DNA of 64,000 nt. It comes from Eustoma russellianum (taxonomy: Eukaryota > Streptophyta > Magnoliopsida > Gentianales > Gentianaceae). Made by a program: the position numbers and the translations under genes. Below the pieces are notes generated by a model. The model saw only the letters and a list, made by a program, of their open reading frames with translations, did not search any database and was not told the DNA's origin. Below, piece by piece: positions 21,310 through 32,361 of this stretch; positions within the stretch are counted from its first letter, which is position 1; every line of letters begins with the position of its first letter. The stretch is from assembly GCA_036186865.1 (NCBI GenBank), contig AP025055.1, positions 10,377,731-10,441,730 of the forward strand. Reading direction: 5' to 3'.

Positions 21310-22393
21310 AAGTCATACATGTCACCATGTTTGCGTCCTCCTGGACTTCTGCGTCCGTCATGGCGTGGACTCTCGCATTGGGCCTGCCTTTCTGCTGCTA
21401 GGCTGGCCCTACTCCGGCTTGAGGTTTAGGGTCCCATTCGGGACAATACTTAATCCTGTGGCCCGTCTTTCCATACTTGAATCACGCTCCGGTAATCTTC
21501 CAACACTCACCTGCGTGTCTCCTATGACAGTGTGAACACTCCGCGGGTGCCTGGCGATTGGGTTGATTCTGCTGCGGTGCCCTTTGAGCTGACCCCGCTT
21601 GTCCTTTCCTAGGGATCTTGACCCAACGTCCGGGTCTACTTCCGCTTTGCTCTACCCTCGGCCTTTTGCTCGTCACTTCACGAGCCTCTCTTGGTTGTGA
21701 CCTACGCATGTCACTCTCCACTCGGTAACATGCGTCCAGCATTTCCTCAAAAGTTTTCAAACTTGACCCCGCTATAGCCGTCCGTATGCGGGGGTTCAGA
21801 CCCTCTTCGAACTTTAGCATTTTCATCCGATTATTTTCCAATATCAAGGGTGTGAATTTGCCCAAGGCATGGAACCTGTCAGCGCAATCGAAAACAGACA
21901 TCCTTCCTTGCTCAAACTTGTCGAACTGCCTCATCTTTTCCAGAATGGCAGTCTCAGGCACATAGTAGTCCTTGTAAGCCTGTACGAATTGTCTCCACTG
22001 AATAGGAGGAGTCATCTTGGGCAGCATGCCATTCCACCATGCATTGGCTCTGCCGATTAGTAACGGGGTGGCCACATCCACCTTAAGTTCTTCAGGCACT
22101 TGCACAAGCCTGAAGCATTTCTCCACTTCATCGAGCCAAAACCCAGCCACCTCTGGGTCAGTGGTCCCTTCAAAGTTTCGGGCATGCATCTTGCGCATCT
22201 CCCCAATATAGTATCTGATGCCTTGTTGGGGAGGTGGTGGAGGTTGTTGTGGTTGTTTCTGCTGCTGAGCAACCCCCTGAGCTATCACCGTGATAGCGTC
22301 TATCAATGCTTGCGGCACTAGGATGGGTGGGGGTGGTGGAGGGTTCTCGTTCCCATTTCCACCGTTTCCTTGGTTATCTCTTCTGGGAGGCAT
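21310..22393 (-). pseudogene. Tekay gag
   Basis: The start is taken at MPPRRDNQ (22393), the usual N-terminus; the frame extends five codons further upstream without support. A glycine/asparagine- then proline/glutamine-rich leader precedes the retrotransposon gag domain (MRKMHARNFEGTTDP, WLDEVEKCF, MRQFDKFEQGRMSVFDCADRF). Two knuckles follow: CSHCHRRHAGEC, and a second one damaged by a stop and a Cys-to-Tyr change (FKYGKTGHRIKYC, near 21485-21445). The frame runs on to about 21310 before pol. It would form the particle and bind RNA; the nonsense codon at the second knuckle probably truncates it. Confidence 0.9.
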
Positions 22394-22656
22394 TTTCTGC
22401 AAAGTCAACGCTTATTAGTATCTAGCAGGTTCCAAAAATAAGTACTTGGGGTCCATAATGTGTACAAGGCGGAATTCATGAACTAAAATAAATAGCATTT
22501 ATTGCTTACACTTAATCGCGCTCGTACACACACCCATCCCAATCAAACTTAAATCTAAAATTGCATACTTAGACTTAAAGATCAACTTAAGGTGAAAATC
22601 ATATCTTAAGACTCTACATGTCATAACCTAGGTCTCCGAGGTAGATCTGAAGCCTA

Positions 22657-22669
22657 GGCTTTGATACCA
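22657..22669 (-). promoter_or_regulatory. Tekay primer-binding site (initiator Met-tRNA)
   Basis: The minus strand reads TGGTATCAAAGCC two bases inside the 5' LTR edge. This matches initiator Met-tRNA apart from one base (AAAGCC for AGAGCC). Confidence 0.85.
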
Positions 22670-22671
22670 CC

Positions 22672-25116
22672 TGTAGCGCCCCGACCTGGACAGCGGAATC
22701 CAAACCGGTAGACCCGTCGTAGCTTACTGAGAAGACTACAAGACGTCTCATCTCTCGAATACACATCATCAATGACGTAAGAGAAATAAGTGCGGAAACA
22801 TATCTCGTGAATCTGAATCATCAACGCAGTACATCGAAAGACAAAGCGAACACCAAAAACTGTATATGGTCACAGCCATCTAAAACCTCAAATGAATCAG
22901 AAATAACAGAATCTAGCTAATCAATTCCCTCCACAAAGTCTAGGCATCCCATTCTGCCCACTCGCCGTCGTCCTCAATGAAAATCATATCGTAGCTAGGC
23001 TCATCTGCAATGACAAAGGTAGTACCCTTGGCGAAAAACGCTAGCAAGTAACCCGCTTATAAGACATACGGGATCAACACATGGCAAGACATGAGTAATA
23101 TATAATTCAAGAGAATTGTGGGGCACATGTCTCGTAAAACTTCCAAATATATATAGGCAAATAACGTAATAAAGCAAGTACAGCAATTTGCACGCAAATA
23201 ACAATTCATTGGCTATCAAATACCACGCACATCCATACCACATTGACTCTTGTGATGCATGTCAAAATATGCACTACACTACCCGATCACAAATGCATGA
23301 GCCATTTCTTTTCAAATCAGTGCAATGCATGTCACAATGTCTGGTCTCATAACTCGTTATCATGTAACGCGCCTCGGCTTATATTTCCATCCCGGTTTAC
23401 GTTATAGGCTCGTATGCTCTGTGATGCGCCTCGGCTTATATTTCCATCCCGATTTACATCACAGATCTCGTAAAACTCTGCAATGCACCTCGGCTTATAT
23501 TTCCATCCCGATTAACATTGCAGAGAACTTTATACCTTGTAACGCGCCCTGACTTATATTTCCATCCTGGTTTACGTTACAGCCTTTTGTGCCCTGCAAT
23601 GCGCCCCGGCTTATATTTCCAACCCGGTTTACATTACAGGTCACCTTCGCAAATCTGTGCCGAAGCACCTCTCTTTTTCAAAACAATATGCAAATGCAAG
23701 TGTCATGATGCAAGACTCCTCGTTTCAATCTCATATCTCGTTCACATAAGCAGTTCATGTACACATGCGCAAGTGCAAGCAACACACAAGATTTCACTAG
23801 CTTACACATCCAAACTTAGGCTTCAACCATCTCGTCAACACTTAGTCTTGATTCTAAGGTTCACAAACCAAGGCAAGTATCCCTATCTATCCTTCATTGA
23901 ACTCTAAAACACCTCGTGCGTTCATCTCCTAACCCTCCTAGGTTATCCACGTTGAAACCCGATTCGAAAACCCCTTTGAAATCACCAAGTCGATTCACCA
24001 TCCTAAATCATGTTCCCAAGACTTAGTCTACCTTCAATCAGGTCCTACGAAGCCTCTAAGGTCACCCAAAGATTTCCTCGAGCTTCCCTCTTTCTTCCTC
24101 TATGTTCCCATAAAACTGATGGACATCATCCCCTTACTTCGATCGATTGATGTGACATCATACCCTTACATCGATCGATCTATGTCCATCAGAGAACATC
24201 GATCTCTCAGCCTCTTATACATCGATCGATCGATGTCCATCGATCGATGTCCACGATTCCAGCAAAGAAGTTTTGCGTTTTCTGCAACAACTGCAGAACC
24301 ATAAACACCAACGTACCCAAACTTCATCCCAATCAATCCAAGCTTAATCCCTGCTATCACCACATGCTTAAACTGCAGATTCAAACGCTACGCACATAAC
24401 AAACAATGATTCAAGCCTAGTACACAATTACTCCGACTTTATCGAACCAAAAATCTCATCTTTTCCTCAAACCTCACACAATCATGAAATCACACCAAGA
24501 AGGGATTCGAGGGGTAAGGATTTGCAGTATTTCGGATAATCCACAACAACGATGAATGATTTTCATATACAGTGGCCAAATCTCAAACCAAAACACATAA
24601 AGCGTACACATAGATTCACATAGAGAAACTACTGCATGGTGATCCAATTTGATATCAAAATAGGCCATTTTTCTCTTTCACAAAACGTAGGAACTTATAA
24701 GATGATTACTTGCCTTTGATTACTCGAAGAACGAAGGAGGATCGGACGAAGATTGAAGGATGGATCTTGAAGAAATCCTTACCTAGGGTTGAGAATGCCA
24801 ACGTCGCCTATGGGGATGGAGGGGCTGGGTCAGTTTTCTCTGCGTAATGAGGAAACTGACGTTTGTCAGTTTTTATATGGGCAGGGTGAAATTTGGAGTT
24901 TCTTAATTATATCTATTATCTTATTTATCTTAAAGGATAAACCTTTATTATTTAATTCTAAAATTAAATACAAATTAATTCTAATATTTAATCTTCTCAT
25001 TAATTTCTAATTAATCCTCATACTTAATTCCTAATTCATTACCGTTGACCGTCATTAATCTCCATTAATTCCTTCTTTGTCTTTTAATTAACCTACGGAG
25101 GGTGCGGGGCATAACA
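22672..25116 (-). repeat. Tekay element 5' LTR
   Basis: 2445 bp, the more complete LTR, abutting the primer site. It holds the hairpin array at 23361-23640 and, only in this copy, a block at 24130-24260 with repeated ATCGATCGAT palindromes. A minus-strand TATA-like sequence lies near 23143-23157. Confidence 0.95.
23361..23640. repeat. Five tandem covarying hairpins, partner LTR
   Basis: Same five units as 16234-16513. Several CG sites are decayed (for example CCCTGA for CCCCGG in unit 4), consistent with deamination of methylated cytosines. Confidence 0.9.
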
Positions 25117-25463
25117 GACATGGAGCACAATCCACAAGCAAAAGACATGTAAAAGACAAGTAAAAGACATGTAAAAGACATGGAGCACAATCCACAAGTA
25201 AAAGACATGCAGAGGGTTAGAGAAGGGGGGCCACATGTCCGAAGAAGTTTTAGAGGGTCCAATCAGTAGAATCAAAAGGAAAGAACTGAAGATGGGCGCT
25301 AACTCGATACTTGCAGAACTTGTGCAACACAAGGATGGCAAGGTTGCTAAGCATTGGAGCTATCTTTTAGTGCCTCTAAATTTGATTTGATGATGGAAGA
25401 AAGAGCATGGGATGGAGGGCGGACTGGACGCAATGTCTAGGCATGTTCTTGTATCTGTCGTAT

Positions 25464-25473
25464 TATAAAAAGG
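25464..25473 (+). promoter_or_regulatory. TATA box of the Gypsy-2 LTR
   Basis: TATAAAAAGG lies about 400 bp into the LTR, a plausible U3/R position for a Pol II LTR promoter. No transcript evidence is available. Confidence 0.5.
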
Positions 25474-26228
25474 CTTGCATGGCCTAATTTTTGGCTACCA
25501 TAGCTTGTAATCTTTCATAATGTATTTCATAGTAGTTTTACTGGTTTTTAGAATTTTTTGGCCATTAAAAACGTTTGTTAGAAGATAGGAAAATAAACTT
25601 TCTAAACATGGGAAAAATGCCTTTTTTAGGGTTTTCACAGGATGACCCTATCTCGGTATTGGCCATAACTCTCCCATCTGATGTCTTCCTTAGATGATTC
25701 AAGATGCTATGAAAACTAGACATCCGAGGCTAAAATTATCAAGATTTTATTGACAAATTTGGCCTCTCGATGGCCGAGATTAAGCATGGAATTTCTGATA
25801 GGTGCATAAATGATAGTTTTCAAGTGGAAGTCCTGTCTCATCTTAGGTAAATTAGGGTTAGCCTAGTTTTAACAATCAGTAGGGTCTATAGCCACCTGTA
25901 AATGGAAAAGTTAAATAAAAATTGATAAATTTCGCCCAAGGCTGCGAATCAAGGTTCTTCCTTGTTTTTCTTTTGTTCATTGATCAAAACTTAGTTTCTA
26001 TATCAACGTGTTGAGCAAACGTTATGGGAGAATCGAATCTTACCATCTTGAAGACACGTATCGGAGGTGTATTGATGTTCTTGGACCATACACAAGCTTC
26101 AAGTGATGGATATTGCTTGGTCTAAACAGGAGGCACATGGCCAAGAATGGTTTTGAACCATTCTTGTCACCGAACAAGGCATCTTATGGAAGACACGTTA
26201 GAACGAAGAAAAGGTTGAGTCTTCTTGC

Positions 26229-26310
26229 ATGAAACACGCATCACACATATATATACATATACAAACATATATGCATACAATTACACATACACACACGCGC
26301 ACACACAACA
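26229..26310. repeat. AT/CA-rich microsatellite
   Basis: Runs of ACATATATATACATA followed by ACACACACGCGCACACACA lie at the presumed outer end of the Gypsy-2 LTR. Confidence 0.8.
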
Positions 26311-26320
26311 AACGCACGTT

Positions 26321-28121
26321 GCGTTTATAGTTTTTTTATATTTATCAAATGGACATTATATGATGATCAATTGATTAGCACCAGAAAGATTATCGGCTAC
26401 CAAACTGCCAAAGGTGTTTCGGGTTCTTCAAGAGTTTTTTACTTGTGGAGGTCAACTAATAAAACGAATCTCTCTATTCTGGTTCTGTGCCACTAAAATA
26501 ACAGAACTAGACGAGTTCTTAGTCCTCAGAGCACTTCATATTTTGTGAGTCTGTATACAAGTCTCTCCAGAGCGTTCTCAAAAGCTTCTGTCCCGTTCTC
26601 TGAATCCTAAAAGGTGCTTTCTGCATTTCTCTCAATCCAGATGAATGTGCAAACCATTGCATATTCTTGTTGTAGGATCCAAATGTAGCCAGTAGCACTC
26701 TGGATGCATTTCCTATGAGTAGAACATTTAGCAAATATGATCAACCATCCTTTTTCCAAAGAAAAACTTGACATCCTTTTTTCCTTGTTGGAATAACAAT
26801 GGGGATACAGAGCTTAATCCTTATTTACCAAATCTCTCATTTCTTAATAATGTGCGCATAGCTAAAGTAATGATCCCTTTGCTGTCAAATTTTTACAGCT
26901 AAAGAAGCGTAGCAGGCTCGCAAAGCAGCTGTCCATTTACATTCTTTAATACCCAACAAGAGTCTAATAACCTACTTCGATCCCGTGGACAACACAGTAC
27001 ACTTAAATGTGGTACATTTCCTGGACATAAACCTCGTCCTAGATTTTAGACACAAGCTCACAAGAGAACTATCCAGATGTCACAAGATCTTGGCATGAAT
27101 CAAATCAAAAATATGAAACTTGTCTTTGTTCCTGTAGGAAGCGAGTAATCAACCAAAAATGGTACAATGTCCACCCTCTTGCCATTAATTGTCCTATCCC
27201 TTCCGGTTCTTCATCAGTCCGGATCTCCTCACTCGAAAGAGGCGTCGAGAATCCCATTGTCCCGTGTCATTAGAGATAGTGAAGCTAAATTCCTTCAACG
27301 ATATGAGAATCTTCTTTCAGAAATGAAGTTGAGTGAAAAATGGTCAACAAAAACGTAAGGCTGGATGGAGACGGTAACCTTCAATAACGATGAAGGGAAA
27401 CCGGATAAGACGATAACCTTGGTGGGGGATCCCATCCGGTCCTTCGGTCCAGTCCCTCTAGTTTCGACCATTCATCCTGAAACAAATGTGTCACGTTCTC
27501 TATGACGTTTATCAACATTTTTAAGTGTATAACTCAACTCACAACCTCATCTTCATGTCAAGAGATTCTACCAAATCACACTGATTATTATCATCTTCAC
27601 TCGTTTAATTCTTTCGTCCTATCACGTAATTGCCGAAGGTGCTACGACAAAATACCTCATCCAAAAAATGGGTTGCCAGCATTTCCACACCATATTTCAA
27701 GAAATTGAATTTGAAAACCTACCAACTAAACACCTAAAAGTCCACGGAAGAGAACGGGATAAAAAGAACAAAAAAAGTAACCCCATAAGTCACGCAATTT
27801 GCATTCAGAACGAGGGAGTTATTTTCTCTCCTCCCAATTTCCTTTTCAATTAATCCGTCATATATAATCAAACTCTCAAAAGGTGAGAAGATAAGGGAGG
27901 GGAAAAAGGAGAAGAAAGGGCAACTTAGGAACAACTTTCACATATCAATGGCAGAAGAGGCTCAGACACGCACAAATTGGTCATCAAGAAAAAAAAAATA
28001 TAGGGGCAAAAATAGTAACCAATTCAGCATCGAGAAATGTTTATATCTTCATCGCCCAAAAAGGAAGGAAATCTAAAGAATAAATCGAGTTAAAAAGCAA
28101 ATAGGAACTAAGCCATCAGTA
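26321..28121. other. Unassigned sequence, no recognised gene
   Basis: I recognise no transposon domain here. The longest frames are 71 aa on the minus strand (26734-26519) and 63 aa on the plus strand (27167-27358). The latter runs into a donor-like AAC|GTAAGG, but no partner exon was seen. A purine-rich tract of about 40 bp lies at 27880-27925. The segment does not repeat elsewhere in the window, so it may be low-copy host DNA or a decayed element. Confidence 0.4.
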
Positions 28122-28175
28122 TACACACACATACATACATATACATACATATATATATAAATATACACACACATA
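28122..28175. repeat. CA/TA microsatellite before LINE B
   Basis: An ACACACACATACATACATATACATACATATATAT-type run. Part (ACACACACATATA) resembles TTACACATATA just after the LINE B tail near 39625, and could belong to its target duplication. Confidence 0.7.
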
Positions 28176-28318
28176 TATCGTCTGGCTATTTCCAGCGGCA
28201 GGCGGGATCACCATGATTCACGCCGCCGCTGTTCCTCCGATACCACAGCAACTCCTCTCTTCTTCTATCTAACTTCACTCCTCATTCCTTTCTCTCTTTT
28301 CAGCCTCTGCGATCGCCT

Positions 28319-29690
28319 ATGGAGCCTTTGGCAGCATTGAATCCGCTGCTATCCTCCAAAACCCTGCTGGCCTCCGGTAAGCCACGTTCTTACACCTCAC
28401 TTTCCGCTTCATCATCCTTTCCATCGATCTCTCCGAAGCAGATTCAAAAGATAAGGACAGCCCATTGATCACATTCTCGGACAATGAAATCTCCTTGCTA
28501 GCGGCCCCCTATCATTTTACTTTGGCTAGCACATTCTGGTATGGCCGTCCACTTATGGCCACAATCCGATCGGCGTTGATCGTATTGGATTCACTAGTAC
28601 GGTATGAATTGGTCTTCTTGATGTTAGCCATGTCTTAATTCATTTTGATCAGGAGGCAGACTATTTGAGATGATTCTCTCGTCAGAGTTGGTCTATTGCT
28701 GTTAAACACATGCACGTTACAAAATGGACACCTGATTATGACTCTACAATTGAAGTGCTCATAATACCGATATGGGTATCTCTGCCTGGCTTTCTGGTTC
28801 ACTTCCATCAACGCGATGCGCTTTTTCAAATCGGCCGGATGTTGGGTACGCCTATAAAACTTGACACAACCACTACCGCGGTCCTCCAGCCTTTGTTAGC
28901 GTGTCTTTGCGTGGAGATTGACGTTTCTCAGAAGCTTCCTATGTGTTTTTTTGTTCAAGAATCCTCTCGGTTAATCTCTCAGCAAGTTGTTTATGAGGAT
29001 CTACCATCTTATTGTTCGACTTGTTATCATTTGGGCCATGCAGCTGTTGATTGTGGCAAACCTGAGGTGACAGAAAAGCAGCAAAGCATCGGTGAACATG
29101 CTGTGAAACCATCTCGGCCAACGCGTTTTGATATTGTTAAGTCAGCGCTAATCCTGAAAAACCCCAGCCTGGACATTTGGATGAACAGCCTGTTATGCCT
29201 GAGATACTACAGGATCATCCTTTAGTGACAGTCCTTCCTCTTAAGGCTGGACCTTCTCTCTCAGTTATTACCTCCCGTGAAATGGGGCGGTCACCATCAA
29301 TTTCATATGCACAGGATCTCTCCCGACTACTGGGTGTTGATGGCAGTATTGTAAGTGACTTGACTGCTCCGGCTGAAACTTATTTGCTATCTGATGGTGA
29401 GCTAGATATTGGTACTCACCCAAAGCATTCTTTAGACAATGATCAGGATGAGGTTATCCTTAATTTCATTCGCAATCAAGTTCAGGCAGTTATATCTGAC
29501 ACTATGGCTCAGGCTCCTATGGATGACCGCTTAGCACATCTGGGCACCCCACCTGATTTAGGGGTTCGTGATGTTTTTCGGATGCCTCCTAAACTATTGT
29601 GCAGACATCAGAAGGCTCTCCCACTTTCTTCCCCCCATTTTACTCGTTCGCGTGCAGCACATGTCTCAAATTCATTTGACCTTCTGCAAT
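28319..29690 (+). pseudogene. LINE B ORF1 (DUF4283, CCHC knuckle), frameshifted
   Basis: ORF1 proteins of this plant LINE group bind the element RNA. A start at 28319 (MEPLAALNPLL) is likely, preceded by a 5' UTR of about 140 bp. The DUF4283 block is split by frame changes near 28460 and 28620: LITFSDNEISLLAAPY, FWYGRPLMATIRS, then MHVTKWTPDYDS from 28710. The knuckle YCSTCYHLGHAAVDC near 29010-29055 fits CX2CX4HX4C. A second frame change near 29190 leads into MPEILQDHPLV and an acidic tail ending SFDLLQ at the inversion breakpoint. The ancestral stop was probably TGA overlapping the ORF2 ATG (ATGA), since the inverted piece begins CAATGAAG. Confidence 0.85.
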
Positions 29691-30607
29691 AAGGAAAGTG
29701 GCTTGGAGAGTCCCTATTTTTCAGGAAGGCAGCCGGACACCAGTCGGTATTATAGATGTCCAGGTCGGAGTACTGGTCCAAATGGGTTCAAACAACTTGG
29801 AAGTGTTATATAACTTAATTTGGAACGATTTTTATGCTTTACACTTTTCCTAATTCGGGCTACAAGATGGACCGAAATCAGGTGGAAGCTGGGAGTCCAG
29901 AATATAAAGTACTAAAGTTCACTGGATAGATATCTAGTCTTTGGAAGCCCGTATCTCTGTTCAAGAAGGGTCCAAATGAGGTGATTCAAAAGCCCAACTT
30001 CAAGAGCATTTCATGAGCTACAACTTTACTGAAGATTGCAAACCCTAATTCGGTGTCTAAAAGCGGATAGAAGCCAATAACCTACAGGGTGTAATTCCAG
30101 AGTGAGATTTTAGGGATGTGAATTATGTAATCTTCCTTGATTAGCTTTGACTTATATTTTATGTAAATTTGATTAAGATTAATAGGTAGTAATCTTAGGA
30201 CTTTTATTGATTATTTATCTTTTAGGAAAATCAAATTATAGTCTTAAATAGGTAGGCAACGGTTGTACAAAAAAATTCAGTTTTCAGAAATTTCAATTTC
30301 AGAATTCCAGCAGTTTGTGCAGCCGTGTGTTGCCTTCTTTTGGTTTGTTTTTCCTTTGGTTTTCACAAATTAAAAATCAAGGCTAGATCTAATCAAGGTT
30401 TGAGCAAACCTAGTTGGTGAATCACAATCCAAGGATACAGAATGACGTGTTGGATTGGGAGATTCGAATTGCTCGACGTAGACGTTGTTGACTTTCTTGT
30501 CCAAGAAGGTGGTGATTGCGCCATTGTCCCACGCAAGGGTCGATCAAAGGTGTTTTTTGGAGTTGAAAGAAGCGATCGTCATTTCCATACGATCCAAGAT
30601 CGTATCA
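29691..30607 (+). repeat. Inverted piece of the gag-only element's 3' LTR
   Basis: This is the reverse complement of 34855-35771, about 915 bp, starting at AATAAGGAAAGTGG and ending at the LTR terminus GATCGTATCA. The whole piece, with the LINE endonuclease to its right, was flipped. About 290 bp of LTR (partner 35772-36062) are missing at the breakpoint. Confidence 0.9.
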
Positions 30608-31663
30608 TCTCCCTCACGCAGCCACTTCATATTTGCCTTTTGCTTCAAGAATAGAAATGCTCTCGATTGGGCTTGACTCAACAAGGTCGTACTCAGATGA
30701 TACTGGATACGGGTGCTATCCGATGGGTTCGCATCAAAGTCCCTTTCCCGCCGAGCAACCTCAGCTTCAGCACTTGCAACCGCATCAAATATATTTCCAA
30801 AAACATCTTTGTTCCAACAATGCAAATATGACTTTAATTGACGCAGCTTGTAATAAAATCCCCACATTCCACCTACCGTGGGAAAGGATTTCCAATGATG
30901 CTTAACAAAACAACCAAAATCAGAATGGGTAGTCCAAGCATCCAAATACTGAAAAGAGGCAGAAGCAGCTAAAACCTTTGGTGAGCAGTGCAGATAGAGA
31001 AGTGCGTGATCTGAAGTTGCCCAACTAAGATGCTGATAGCTCACCTTGGCAAAGAGATCAAAAAAAGACTGAGAACACATGAAATGGTTTAGACGACACC
31101 AGACCCTTCCAAAATCGCGGCCATCACACCAAGTGTAAAGTGATCCGTGATATGGAATTGAGTGAAGCAAACATACTGCTACACAATTGTTAAAATCCTG
31201 CAAAGATCGTAAGGCTGGGGTAGATCGGCCTTTGTGTTCATCAAGCGTAAGAAATGTATTGAAATCAACCCCAACAAGACTTGGTATATCCAAAGTATGA
31301 TGAAAGTGTGTAAGATCTTCCCACAACAGGCGTCAAGCCATAGCCAAATGCAAACCATAAACAAAGGTACACCAAAATACATCGCCTGAAGCTAACAACT
31401 TAAATTGAATAGAGAAATTCTGAATACCTCTCGTATGACCCTCAAACGAAAATATGGAATCTCGGCAGAAAACCCAAATATGATCGTCACATACCGATGC
31501 AGCTTTTGAAAAACCAAACAGAAGATGATAGGATAATAAAGCCGATGCACGTGCCTTTGGCTTAATAATCACAAGAAATGAAAATGATGGCGACGAACCA
31601 ATGATAATACACGATCAACAGAGGTACGAATACCTCAAACATTCCACATCAAAATCTTCATTG
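30608..31663 (-). pseudogene. LINE B ORF2 N-terminal part: endonuclease, inverted
   Basis: Read on the minus strand from the Met at 31661: MKILMWNV, a stop, then GIRTSVDRVLSLV and a frame with DDHIWVFCRDSIF. After another break comes the main endonuclease block from 31326: LVGVDFNTFLTLDEH, SLYTWCDGRDFGRVWCRLNHF and the catalytic TSDHALLYLHCS. The fragment ends in the linker ANMKWLREGD at 30608, exactly where the LTR element begins. The apurinic-type endonuclease nicks the target for reverse transcription. Orientation is opposite to the rest of LINE B because of the inversion. Confidence 0.87.
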
Positions 31664-31762
31664 CATATTCTATTTGTGCAAAAGCTTCTTGTTTGTGGAG
31701 TTTGTATGTTCAAGGCCCTTGTTTGTGAAGTTTGTATGTTTAGGGCTCCTTGAATCGCATCA

Positions 31763-32361
31763 TTCCCTCCCTCCTCAAAAGGATTCGACCTCGAATCTAA
31801 TAACACAAATAGATAAGAGGGATACTCCACAAATGACTCATAAACTATGTAAGATACAAGTTCAAGCAAACCAAGTGTAATGATCATACATAATTTAAGT
31901 CTAACATGCTTAGGATGACCACGTATTCCCATGATGACACATCTAGACATCAATAAATACCTCTTCCTAACATGTTTAGGGTGCACAAAGATATACACCT
32001 CAAACTCTAAATCAATAAACGCATATCTAGAATCATGAACAAGTAAAAGATGATGGCAAAGAGATAAATAAGGAGTAGAGTCATACCTCTTTTGTATCTT
32101 CACTTTCACATGCTTAGGATGCATTAACAATGTACAAGAGACACAATTATGAAGCTTCCAAAAGAAAGACTTATCACACATTAGATCACAACTCCACGTC
32201 AATACAAACCTCTTCTTGATGTGTTCAAAGTGTATAGTCATGCTTCTCTTAATCAAACATGAATGTCTAGGACGCAACCAAAATCCATCATGCAACGAAC
32301 ATTCAAACTCAATCAACACATAGACCAACAATTTATCATGGAAAACAAAGTCACATGTCAC
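31763..32361 (-). pseudogene. Tail region of the gag-only element with HPKHV repeats
   Basis: A minus-strand frame of about 200 codons continues after gag. It carries three copies of HPKHV(K/R) at about 32120, 31985 and 31915 within degenerate 70-130-bp DNA repeats. It ends with LDSRSNPFEEGGNDA, the terminal signature of plant gypsy integrases, directly before the purine tract. I know no function for the repeat part. It may be a remnant of the spacer between gag and the pol end, created by the deletion of pol. Confidence 0.6.

Larger units (their letters stand above)
15545..25116 (-). mobile_element. Full-length Tekay-type (chromovirus) Ty3/gypsy retrotransposon
   Basis: A complete element on the minus strand, 9572 bp, flanked by a perfect 5-bp target duplication, GACAT (15540-15544 and 25117-25121). 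LTRs run 15545-17726 and 22672-25116; both plus-strand edges read TGTAGCGCCCCGAC...GCATAACA. The primer site is at 22657-22669 and the polypurine tract at 17727-17740. Internally it encodes gag, protease, RT, RNase H, integrase and a C-terminal chromodomain, in gypsy order. The two LTRs differ by few substitutions apart from one 263-bp length difference, so this is one of the youngest insertions here. About four in-frame stops and an intron-like insertion interrupt the polyprotein. It inserted into the Gypsy-2 LTR. Confidence 0.96.
25117..26320 (+). repeat. Gypsy-2 3' LTR, remainder
   Basis: It resumes with GACATGGAGCACAATCC and an 11-13-bp tandem repeat (GTAAAAGACAT, 25117-25210) continuous in type with 15520-15544. 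A clear TATA box, TATAAAAAGG, lies at 25464-25473, placing a plus-strand promoter in the LTR. The following AT-rich leader (TTGATCAAAACTTAG, then GTTGAGCAAACG) resembles the R-U5 of the other gypsy LTR in the window. The right end is lost in a CA-rich microsatellite near 26229-26310, so the end coordinate is approximate. Confidence 0.7.

Noticed and set aside
26519..26734. A 71-aa minus-strand ORF as a host gene exon
   Set aside because: No recognised domain, splice context or neighbouring exon. It is described only as unassigned sequence.
31615..32361. A 248-aa minus-strand ORF as an independent gene
   Set aside because: It lies inside the gag-only LTR element, ends in the gypsy integrase signature, and runs on into LTR and LINE sequence.
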